Positions 55,197 through 64,000 of a stretch of DNA of 64,000 nt are shown here, piece by piece. The position numbers and the translations under genes are program-made. The DNA comes from Pontederia crassipes (taxonomy: Eukaryota; Streptophyta; Magnoliopsida; Commelinales; Pontederiaceae): contig CM060188.1 of NCBI GenBank assembly GCA_030549335.1, positions 3,782,001-3,846,000 on the forward strand. Direction: 5' to 3'. How positions within the stretch are numbered: position 1 is the first letter of the stretch; each line of letters opens with the position of its first letter. Under the pieces are notes generated by a model. The model was given only the letters and a program-made list of their open reading frames with translations. It ran no database searches and had not been told where the DNA came from.

Positions 55197-55504
55197 AAGC
55201 GGAGGGGGTCAACCGTTGCTCTTCCCACTGCAATCCGTCGGCCGAATTTCATCCGTCAGGTGGCTGTCATGGGGCTGTGCGGCAAGCTTGGTGGCAGGGG
55301 AGAGAAATAGAGAGAGAGGCATGGAGAGAGAGAGAGAGTAGAGAGAAAGAGAGTTGCAGCAGAAACAAACAAAGGAAAAGAATAGAAGGGGAAATGCACA
55401 AGTAGAAAAAGACAAAAGAGAGAAGGGGAAGAGGCTTGGCATTACGTTTTCATCATACCCCATCATTTCATTTTTTTTTTTGCCATGTTGACTGAGTTGT
55501 TACA

Positions 55505-57130
55505 CACCACCTGCAAACTCATCGACGTCATCCACGTCCCGCCTCCTTGTCGTCGATGGCAATATCTTCGACGAGCTGATCTTAGAGATATCATCTTTGA
55601 CAAACCAAAGAGAGAGAGAAAGGAGATAGAGAAGAGGCAAATCTCACGATAAGTTACTAGAGTTGTCCGATCACATCTATCGGTTCATATCGCATGATTG
55701 ATGTGAGTCTTTGGATCTGATCTAAATGGTTATCAGATATGATCTGAATGGTTAAAATTGTGTTTCATTGGATGTGAAGCAAATGATGCCTCACATATAT
55801 ATTTTACTCGTTATAAAATAACATAGACAAGCATAAAAAAAGTATAATTCTATCTACTAACTTTTTTTTCTTTTTAATAGTAGAATAAGCTATTTTTAAC
55901 AAAAATACTTTTTTTACAAAATAAAGAACAATTGTTAAACATTTTTCCATAAAAAGTTAAATTAATATTTTTATTAGCAAAACTTATAGATATTAAAAAC
56001 TAAAAAATAGTACCTAATGTTTAGAAATGGAATAAAAGTTTCTAAAGGAAAAAATATGATATTATTAAAAAATACTCTAAGCTCAACTCTCTCAAGGGGC
56101 GTAATAAAAAAACTTACCCACCCGAAAAATCTAATCAACTAAAAAAAATCACAATTTAAACTCCAACTAAAAAACAAGTTTCTTAGAATAATTAAAACAC
56201 CCATTTAAATTAGTCCTCATAACCAAAAAAATCCAAAGGATCCCATTCGAATCAAATATATTTTAAAAAAAATATTATTTCAATTTTCAAATAATATTTC
56301 ATAATTTTACATTTTTTACCCATATTTATTAAATTAAGTATATTATTGACCTATTATGTTGTAGTTAAACTTGAATATCATCAAGTTATTAATCAATTTT
56401 AATAAAATTTGTATAAAATTGACTATAATATCTTAAATTATAGTGTGATAATATGATAGTTTACTTTATTTACATGTCTATTAATGTTTTTAAAAAATAT
56501 TATTTTAAGTAGGCTCTCGCATCCAAAAAATCGAAATTATGTAGGTCAATTTTTATTCTCCAAAATTCTTTTTAAGATAGTCTTTGATATTTTAAAAAAT
56601 CACTCAAAATTTCAAAATTAATTTTCTTTCGCCATAAAAATCATACAATCCGAATTACTTTCACCCCAAACTCCCTTCTCCCCCCTACCCCCAAAACCAA
56701 ACTACTCGCCCAAGCAAAATTTTTTACAGGAACACGTGCCGCCATCTGGGACCATCGGACCCACAGCCCTGGCATGATCAAGACCGTCAGATCGTCAAGG
56801 TGCACGCGGGATCAGGAACCCTCCCTCGCGTTCAAATTTTTTCTCCATCCCGCACGACTTTTCACGTCCGCGGCACGTGTCGGAGTCGAAACTTAGGAGT
56901 GAGTGGCATTTTTAGAAATTTCTAACTTTCACAAGGGTAATTGTAAAGCTGGTTCAGTCGCCAGTTCTCTCTCCCCTCTCCCTCTCTCTCTCTCTCTCTC
57001 ATCCTGCATTAAAGCGGGGGCGCGGCGCTTTCGATCTCCTTCGCCGTGCTTCGAAGAGACGTCGGATCCGAGATCTCTCGTTCTTTGCCCTTGCGCGCGC
57101 CGCCGGGATCGGAGCTTGGAGCCCTTCGGA
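55505..57130. other. Intergenic DNA and promoter/5' UTR of HR-lesion gene
   Basis: AT-rich up to about 56650. The stretch nearer the gene has two CACGTG G-box cores at 56733-56738 and 56872-56877, and a CT-rich run (about 56965-57000) likely in the 5' UTR. No other gene recognised. Confidence 0.55.
56733..56877. promoter_or_regulatory. Two G-box (CACGTG) motifs
   Basis: CACGTG at 56733-56738 (context AACACGTGCC) and 56872-56877 (context GGCACGTGTC), 250-400 bp upstream of the HR-lesion gene. G-boxes bind bZIP and bHLH factors and can act as ABA or light response elements; function here is not shown. Confidence 0.45.
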
Positions 57131-59678
57131 ATGGGGTTCGTTTCCTTCGCCGGGAGAGTACTTTTCGCCTCCGTCTTCCTCCTCTCCGCTTACCAAGAGT
57201 GAGAACCTGCTCATCTCTTTTTTTTTTCCCATCTTCTGACCTTGTTTTTACTAATCTAAGCCGCGTTTACTTAGATCTGCTGTTTTTGTTGCTAAAATTT
57301 CGAATTTTTTGTGAGTTTATTATTGCTTTTTGGGCCGTATTCTGGCTCTTTTTTTTCTTTCCTTATTGTGCGACTAGGGTTCAGTTTCAATTAGCTATCC
57401 GATAAGGTTTTAATTTTCCGTCCATGTGAATGTTTTGATCCGCTGGGTTTCGTTGATCCTGATATGTTTTCACGGTGTTCTTATAAAGAATTAAGATCCC
57501 GAATAAAGTTTGAAAGAAATGTTGTACCGTTTGTAACGTTATTTCTTTTTATGTGTTGTTCGTGTTATCTTATGGTTTCTTTTTGTCAATTTGATCGTTA
57601 ATATAGTCATTGCCTGTGGATTGAGCTTGTTCTTTGGGATCCGAAGAACCATATCATACCTTCCTGCAAACGTGAAGCAAGTGACTTCAATTGCAACCAA
57701 CCCTCCACAAACGAAAAAGAAAAAAAGAGAAAAGATATTAATAAAAACTAAAATGAAACTGTTTCATTAGAAGTAACTATGAATAGAAATTGAGTTCTCC
57801 AGGATTAACTTGTCGTCTAATGTTCTTAAAGATATATGCACAGTTCAGTGCTTAGCATGCTTTTTATGGTATTTCCACTTGTCAATTTTAAGCCATAGTG
57901 CCGTTACATTTGTTAGTTTAAATTTGTAATGGATACTTTTTTTCGGGAATTTGTCATACCTAAGGTGCTGGAGGATCAGGTTATTAACTATATTTCAGCA
58001 TAGATAGAAACTTCGAGCAATCAATTAAGATGCCATCATACTATTATTATGAGCGGATTACTGATAGGCTTTCATGGGGTAGATGGTATTTTGCTCTTAC
58101 TCTTAGACTTGTGCCTTGACGATTCAAGAGGCAATCATTAGTAGTTTTTTTTGTATTTTCTTCTCTATATTTATTGGGTAGTAAGTGGAGATGAGTGAAT
58201 GTTTGTAATGAATGTTTTTCACCTATTATGTGAAAATAACAATCAGAATTCAGGCTCAAACCAAATGTGTTTACTTGGTTCAGTTTTCAATGAATATTTC
58301 TATTTTTTTCTCTCCATATCATCTTGTTTGGGATTAGCATTGTCAGTGGCAGTTGGAGGTTGAAGTAGGTTCAGTGAAGCATTCTCGATAAAAAAAAAAA
58401 AGAATTACAACAATCTGCAGGTTAGGATCGTCAGTTGTTGACCTTTAAAAAATGATTATCAGATGTACTTGAACAGGATTGACTTTTCCTTTGCCATTTC
58501 AGTTAAAGTTAAGAGTCCTATGCGATAAAGGTCTTAATATGACTTTAGCCTCGTCTATTTGTTTTGGTCTTATGACTGAAGCAGTTGATGTTCCGTCAGA
58601 TTATTTTTGTAGTTCAAGTCTTCAAGACACGACCCTAATAACCATAGAATGTGTATATGTTCTGCGTTGTATTGGAGTTGCATGAGTTTATATGTATGGG
58701 CTGTTTGTGATAATTTTTGAATCTGTTGGAAAGAGTTAAAGTTTCCATTGATTCTGTTAAACTATTTGAACAAGTTTTGTTGTGATTTTTGTATGCTATT
58801 TTAGAAGAAACATCATGGGTACTTTCTGAAAATCATGTTGTAATGAGTTAGTTTTATCTGTGGTTGTTGGATTTATTTATTCTGGATTCTCTTAACAGGT
58901 TTAGTGAATTTGGAGTTGATGGTGGGACGGCAGCAAAAGCTCTCAAGCCAAAGTTCAACATTTTCACCAAACATGTCTCTTCACTTCTTGGCATTGTAGT
59001 GCCCCATATTGAAGTGAGCACGACCTTCCTATTCAAAGAGCATTGGTCCTCTAAGGAGCATAATACTTGACTGTCTTATTCAGTTTCTTTTTTCTTCAGA
59101 AGGCATGTTCTTGGTAATGATGATGTTGTTTTCATTTCAGATAAGGCATGTTCTTGCTACCACTATGGCTTTGAAGGGTTTGGGTGGTTTGCTCTTTATC
59201 TTCAGCAGCTCATTCGGTGCATATCTTTTGGTTCGTATTTTACATCTATTATCTTTTTATTTAGTCATCTTTTGTTTGTCGTATTTATGTGGATCTAGAT
59301 TAGTTGAAAGAACAATAAACACATTCTTTTAAATTCTCGAAAGATTAGAATCTTGACTTGTTTGGTTTGGATTTTATGTCTACAGCTTCTGTATTTGGCT
59401 TTCATCACCCCAGTTGTTTATGACTGCTACAATTACAACATAGAGACAACAGAGTTCACACAGCTTTTCTCCAAGTTTCTTCAGGTTTACTTCTGCTACT
59501 AACGTCATTTTTCGTTCTATTACTCATGTTTGTCTTCGCAAACAGCTAATATTTGATTCATGCAAAATATTTTCAGAATGTGGCCTATTTTGGTGCCTTG
59601 CTATTCTTCCTGGGGATGAAGAACTCCATTCCAAAGAGGCAGTCGAAAAAGAAGGTTCCCAAGTCCAAAACAAATTGA
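57131..59678 (+). CDS. HR-lesion-inducing-like membrane protein
   Basis: Intact 157-residue gene in five exons: 57131-57198, 58899-59013, 59141-59230, 59386-59484, 59577-59678, with GT-AG introns and consistent phases. It matches the plant HR_lesion family (named after a tobacco ORF that causes lesions when overexpressed), small multi-pass membrane proteins of uncertain biochemical role. Family landmarks are GRVLFASVFLLSAYQEF, FGVDGG, AKALKPKF, a hydrophobic LKGLGGLLFIFSSSFGAYLL, YDCYNYN and FLGMKNS. About four hydrophobic segments are evident and the C-terminus is lysine-rich. Length is normal for the family. Intron 1 is about 1.7 kb. Two G-boxes lie upstream. Confidence 0.95.
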
Positions 59679-60434
59679 TTCTAGTTATTGGGATGGGATC
59701 TATCAGAATGAGTTAGTAGGAAACAGACATTGTGGTATTGGAAGCACCATCGGTGTACTGAGATTTCCTTCCCCTTGTTGGATTTGTTTTTGGCGAAGGG
59801 GGTGCTACATTTTCTTGAGTAGGGTATCTGAGATAAGAATTTTGAGGTTTCTTCGGTATTTCTATGTACTCCGGGTTGGCAATCTACACTGGTTCCATTT
59901 GGTTATTAACTTCTCTGTCATGCATGATTATTAATTATCTGTTCCATCAGTGAGATATTTTACCTTTATTTCTAGCATGATTTCGTTAGAAAAAAAAAAT
60001 CTACTAGCATTTGCAAGCCTACTTGTTAAAATGGAAAAAAATTCATTGAACTTGCCAATTTGGAAAAAGAAATCTGGTCTTAAATCTTTTAATTTGAATT
60101 TTTATCTTTGATCGCAGGCGTAGCTCGCGTGAAAATTTTGACACTCAAGCTGAGCCCTCCATGATATGAAAATCGAAGTTGCCTAAAATTTGATTGGCTC
60201 TTCTTTATTGCCGTCACCCAGCTGCTCAATGTTATCTGTTTTGGCACTAATGTCGAAATAAAATTATCCAAGTATAAACTCGATCGCGTTAACCAGATAT
60301 GAGAGGCATTGAAAAATATCAGAAAAATCTTTAAGATAATCAGCACAAAATTAAAGCTATTCTTATTTGAAACGATAAAAAATATTAATAAAAATTCCAC
60401 GCTTTCGCCTCTTTCTCCATTATTACATCAGTTA
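59679..60434. other. Convergent 3' intergenic region
   Basis: 3' UTRs of the HR-lesion gene (plus) and RAF1 (minus), which point at each other. Nothing else recognised. Confidence 0.6.
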
Positions 60435-61823
60435 TCAGTCCCAGTCCTCGTCGCTCAGCTCGTCGACCTCGTCTCTGGGCGGCCTCACCACCACCACCAC
60501 CTTCCCCAATGCCTCCTTCACGCCATTCTCCAACAGTTTTCGAGCCCTCTTCACCTCCAGAATTCCCCCTTCCTTCTGCCCCGCCACCACGTAGAACCCG
60601 CCACCTCCCTCCTCCTCCGTCACCTCCCTCCTCCGCCGGTCCGCCACCACCATCACCGTCTCCTCCGCCGCCCATTTGTTCCTCTCGCCCCATGGCAGCA
60701 CCCTCCCGTCGTAGAACTCCACCGCCACCGCTCTCCCTTCCGCCGCCGCCGCTGCCACCGGTGCCCAACCCGGCAGCACCACCCATCTCCCCCATCCCTT
60801 CTCAGCAGAGACCACTCCCAGCTCCCCTTCCGCTCTGCACCACCCGGGCGCCGCCGCCAGCCCTTCCTCCCCTTCTTCCGCCTTGCACACTGGCAGCAGC
60901 ACCACCGTCGTGGCCTCCGCAACCTCTCCGTAATGCAGCCGTACCACCGGCACGGTCACCCTCGTCGCTTGCTCCTCCTCCTCGTCGTCGCCCGCTCCAC
61001 CCCGCCGGTTCACCCGTTCGATCTCCTCTTCGATCCGGCTTTTAGCGTCTTCCGTCTCGACCTCCTTCAACGCCTGCTCGAGCGACGCCAGGCGTTCGGC
61101 GGTAACGATGGTCTCCCGACTCTGACGGAAGTGCGTGTACGCGAGGCAGTCACCCGGCGACGCGGCGGTGAAGCGGTCCCATCCGTCGTCCCCTCGGCGT
61201 CGCGGGAAGTCCTTCATGGCGCGGGCGAGCTCCTGGGCGCCCTTGGGGTCGAGGCGTCGCTCGATGACGCGCTCGGAGGCGGAGACGCGCTGCGTCGCGT
61301 TGAGGAGGCGAAGCTCGTAGAGTAGGTCGGCACCGCCGCCGCTGTCGAAGAAGGCGAGGAGGTCCGGGTCGAACGACGAGGACATGAGGGAGTCGCGGAC
61401 CTGCGTGCCGACGATGAGGCGGTTCTGTTCGACGCCAGAGATGCCGGTCGCCTCCTCGATGGTGGGGGCGGTGAATCCGTCGGCGACGAGGGCCGTGATG
61501 AGCGGCGCGTACTCGTGCCAGAGGCCGAGGCGGTCGCGGAGGATGTCGAGGCGCTCGATGGGGCCGAGAGACTTGTACCTGGACGGAAGCGGGGACGGGG
61601 GAGGGCGGAATGGCTGGTAGACCTTTGCGCCGGCGGGAGGCGGGTAAGGGGGCGGAGTGGGGAGCTTTGAGGCGGAGATCGGCCGGCGGCGCTTGAGGAC
61701 GACGGTGGAGTTGGATTTGTGGAAGATTAGACGGCGGCGGATGGCGGCGCTGGTGGTGGAGGGGAGAAGAAAGGAAGACGAGGTGGCGGAATTGGCAGGT
61801 GCCATTAAGGAGAGCATCGCCAT
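60435..61823 (-). CDS. RAF1: Rubisco accumulation factor 1
   Basis: Intact intronless gene of 462 residues. RAF1 is a chloroplast stroma chaperone that binds folded Rubisco large subunits after chaperonin release and stabilises dimers for assembly of the L8S8 enzyme. The first 50 or so residues, rich in Ser, Thr, Arg and poor in acids, look like a plastid transit peptide. Then comes the conserved VYQPFRPPPSPLPS linker, the N-terminal helical domain (ERLDILRDRLGLWHEYAPL, EEATGISGVEQNRL) and a C-terminal beta domain from about residue 265 (VPVVRLHYGEV, GRAVAVEFYDG) ending in an acidic tail. GC content is extremely high, which creates long antisense open frames. RAF1 is usually single-exon and of this size. 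Confidence 0.95.
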   Translation of the reverse strand: MAMLSLMAPANSATSSSFLLPSTTSAAIRRRLIFHKSNSTVVLKRRRPISASKLPTPPPYPPPAGAKVYQPFRPPPSPLPSRYKSLGPIERLDILRDRLGLWHEYAPLITALVADGFTAPTIEEATGISGVEQNRLIVGTQVRDSLMSSSFDPDLLAFFDSGGGADLLYELRLLNATQRVSASERVIERRLDPKGAQELARAMKDFPRRRGDDGWDRFTAASPGDCLAYTHFRQSRETIVTAERLASLEQALKEVETEDAKSRIEEEIERVNRRGGAGDDEEEEQATRVTVPVVRLHYGEVAEATTVVLLPVCKAEEGEEGLAAAPGWCRAEGELGVVSAEKGWGRWVVLPGWAPVAAAAAEGRAVAVEFYDGRVLPWGERNKWAAEETVMVVADRRRREVTEEEGGGGFYVVAGQKEGGILEVKRARKLLENGVKEALGKVVVVVRPPRDEVDELSDEDWD

Positions 61824-62938
61824 GGAGCTGGAACCCCGGTAAGGGGATTGGGGAACGAGAGGTGGCGGGGAGGTAAAGGAATAAAGCTTATCTTCTATTG
61901 AGATGCCGCTGCAGCTGCTGCAGGTGCTCTCCCTTTTACCCTTCTTGTCTTGCTTCCAAGTTCCAAAGTCTCGGCCAAAATATCTCGGCTTGCTTTTTAA
62001 TTCGCATCGTCATGAAATTAAAAGGATAATATCATATTATTAATATGAATGCCCCCCAAGTTATTTGGGGACTGCCCTCCATATTTTTTCAACAGTCTGA
62101 TGGCAACCGATGGCCCTCGCGACTAAGAGGGGGCGAGCGTCAAACCGGACCGGTCCGGAGTCGTTTGCACGCGATTCGACCAGTCCGATCCGTGTACAAA
62201 ATGAGGTCAGACGCTCATTTTGCCCTCTCTTTCGCCCAAAAATTTTTCTCCCTTTCGGCCGCCTCCTCTCTCTCTCTCCCCTCCTCGACGGCAACCTCGA
62301 ACACCCATGACGATCCGTCAACCAGATCTACACGATGACCCGGCAACACGATGGCGACCTTGAGCAATCCACGACCACCCGACGAGATCTGGTCGCAGCG
62401 ACAACCATCCGGCTAGATCCGCGCGGATCGGCTATCATCCGACGAGATCTGGTTGTAGCGACAACCATTCGTCCAGATCTGCACGGATCGGCAATCGCCC
62501 GACGAGATTTGCGCGCAGCGCCCAGATCTGCGGGCTGCCGCGGACGACGGGACAGATCTGGGCGCAACGAGGACCCGTTGGCCAGATTTGCTCGCACGGT
62601 GACCCCCCGACGATCTCGAGCACATACGTCCCTCGCCGGCCCTGCCGCTCCCGCTAATCATCGTCGCACGCCATCGCCCCATCGCCTTGCCCTATTGCTA
62701 CTGTTGATCGCCATCGCACGCCGCCGCCCCTCCGCCCTGCCCTGTCGAGTTCGCCCACCCTGCGCTGTCACTCCCGCCCCGCCCCGTCGAGTTCGCCCGC
62801 CTTGCTCTGCCGCTCCCGCCCCGCCATCCTGCGCTGCTGCTCCCGCCCCGCCGCCCTGCCTTGTCGCTGATCGCAATTAGTGTAATGAACATCAATCATG
62901 ATTCATGCATGCATTTTGCGTATCATAACAACAATTGA
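61824..62938. other. Upstream region of RAF1 and GRF gene; GC-rich repeats
   Basis: Shared upstream region of divergent genes. 62270-62880 is GC-rich and repetitive, with a 60-bp tandem repeat and further CCCGCCCCGCC-type repeats (about 62740-62860). The open frame 62335-62880 is composed mostly of these repeats and I do not treat it as a gene. Confidence 0.5.
62381..62520. repeat. 60-bp tandem repeat
   Basis: Units start GACGAGATCT at 62381 and 62441 and GACGAGATTT at 62501, each followed by a GCAGCG/GTAGCG word and, in the first two, ACAACCAT. Confidence 0.88.
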
Positions 62939-63422
62939 ATGAACTATCTTTTTTATTCACATGTCACTCAATTCATCGGCACGTCATCTTCTGCCACATT
63001 CACATCTCGTCCTTCGTGTGCTTTAGATAGTCCTTTTTGCACATGTGGAGATGAGGCAATTTTACAAACTTCATGGATAAATAATAATTCCGGAAGACGA
63101 TTTTGGGGTTGTCCTCATTATCGGGTAAAAAGTTTGTTTATAAACATGAATAATGTATTTTATCCTTCATTTGTGTTATTGATTGTTCATTGTATGATTT
63201 TGTTTTCAGGGCAAGCGTCCATCTGAAGATTGTGATTTTTTTCAGTGGTTCGATCCAATTATGGATGATTGGCATAGGAATATTTTAAGAAGCTTGCTCA
63301 ACGATGATGAAAACGCTCAAAGACGTAGATCAAACAAACATAAGATCATTTTAATAGGACTGCTCGCTAAAATTGTCGCATATGATTCGCCTAGAAGAAG
63401 TGCATTGTTCCATCAGATTTAA
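62939..63422 (+). CDS. Putative small GRF-type zinc-finger protein
   Basis: Proposed 132-residue protein from two exons, 62939-63124 and 63210-63422, joined by a GT-AG intron in phase 0. Joining completes a GRF zinc finger (zf-GRF): CTCG at residues 34-37, SGRRFWGC ending at Cys58, then CDFFQW with Cys70. That intron position inside the finger and the complete motif support the model. The domain binds nucleic acid in other proteins; many small plant members of this type have unknown function and are dispersed, some carried by transposons. A C-terminal hydrophobic stretch (KIILIGLLAKIVAY) is weak. The start ATG is the first in frame but unproven; the gene may be a fragment. Confidence 0.65.
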
Positions 63423-64000
63423 GTGCTTCCATATAACAAGCCCCACCCCAACTAAAAAAGGAAAAAAGGATAAACGCATGAAGAATTTAATCTTTAAGAA
63501 CAGACAGACTACAAAATCATGAAGAATTAATACCCCATGGAAGATCTAATACTAAATCTGGCCACATGCACTACCAATCAAACTCAAGTTGGCAGCATAC
63601 AATTGGTCCATTTCGAAATATAGAACACTGAAATATAACTAATTCAGGATTGATGTTCATCAGTTCCTACCGTACAAAATACGCCACACAAACTCTTAAT
63701 CAGTACTTACAGCCAGGTGCTAAAGAAACATAAAAAAATGGACAAGTTACATTCAGGATCCAAAGAAACAAAATATCAATGGGCAAGTTACATTCAACAT
63801 TTGCCCTAAAGATCATCCAACAACATTGAGCAACATATAACAAGCCCCACCAAATACAGCTATAATAGCGGGACATCAGCAGCTGCACATCTGCAAAAGG
63901 CCTACAAAGTAAAAAAAAAATATTTAGTTATACATATGCATCAGTTTCATAGTTCAAAAGGACAACTTAGAAACATTTTCATTTCAGAATTGGACAACTG
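63423..64000. other. Unassigned 3' flank
   Basis: No gene recognised. The phrase ATATAACAAGCCCCACC occurs twice (about 63432 and 63835), suggesting a local duplication or a 3' region continuing beyond the window. Confidence 0.5.

Larger units (their letters stand above)
50686..55504 (-). mobile_element. Solo LTR of a gypsy-like element, with nested CACTA
   Basis: On the minus strand it starts TGTAACAACTC (55504) and ends CTCGGGGCGCTACA (50686). Flanks CACCG and CACCA would be a 5-bp target duplication with one change. After removing the nested CACTA element it is about 3.17 kb. GCCGTGGCACTGATCCCC (about 53440) also occurs in the LTRs of the 21-30 kb gypsy element, and both share a purine-rich zone and similar ends, so they belong to related families. 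A TATA box fits the minus orientation. No internal coding region, so it is a recombined solo LTR. Confidence 0.75.

Noticed and set aside
60309-61325. 338-codon plus-strand frame overlapping RAF1
   Set aside because: Antisense to a clearly conserved RAF1 protein; its His/Pro/Arg-rich translation is a by-product of GC-rich codons.

Overview
This window is nuclear DNA from a flowering plant. Evidence: intron-containing genes with GT-AG splice sites for a gibberellin-pathway P450, an auxin-receptor F-box protein, a plastid Rubisco assembly factor and a plant HR-lesion protein, plus many plant-type retrotransposons and DNA transposons in AT-rich intergenic DNA. Coding exons of the BAHD gene, RAF1 and P450 exon 1 are very GC-rich, and the F-box gene resembles a TIR1/AFB subclade that I recall as missing from grasses and Brassicaceae. 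A non-grass monocot or other non-Brassicaceae angiosperm would fit; this is inference. Layout: 1-4.2 kb is AT-rich with a probable decayed LTR. 4.25-10.7 kb is a BAHD acyltransferase pseudogene (minus strand) split by a complete but dead Ty1/copia element with an ATTTG target duplication; an intact paralogue lies at 16.7-18.1 kb. 10.9-16.7 kb holds microsatellites, a Ty3/gypsy integrase fragment, a hAT-like element and a SINE relic. 18.4-21.4 kb is non-coding with a decayed tandem repeat. 21,367-30,056 is one Ty3/gypsy element with two nearly identical 2.65 kb LTRs, a perfect 5-bp target duplication and wrecked gag-pol. 30-34.6 kb is AT-rich with SINE and hAT relics. 34,581-39,466 (minus) is an intact eight-exon CYP88A (ent-kaurenoic acid oxidase) gene; its second intron carries a hAT element that itself contains a 750-bp LINE-style insertion made of a CACTA-derived coding fragment joined to an RTE-like 3' tail. 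39.5-43.9 kb is AT-rich with a 1.0 kb inverted-repeat transposon. 43,918-47,924 (plus) is an intact three-exon TIR1/AFB auxin receptor with a SINE in intron 1. 50,686-55,504 is a solo LTR (minus) containing a non-autonomous CACTA element full of CGACGG palindromes. 57,131-59,678 (plus) is a five-exon HR-lesion-inducing-like gene, 60,435-61,823 (minus) is an intronless RAF1 gene, and 62,939-63,422 (plus) is a small putative GRF zinc-finger gene. The genes form no operon-like unit. Two concern hormone biology (KAO makes gibberellin precursors, TIR1/AFB perceives auxin), one concerns chloroplast Rubisco assembly, one a membrane protein linked to cell death, and one specialised-metabolite acylation. 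I found no CRISPR, phage or bacterial-type system and no clear case of an undescribed functional system. The most unusual structures are the triple-nested chimeric insertion in the KAO intron, the young-LTR/dead-pol gypsy element and the palindrome-rich CACTA element. Splice sites, repeat ends and mismatch counts were read by eye.
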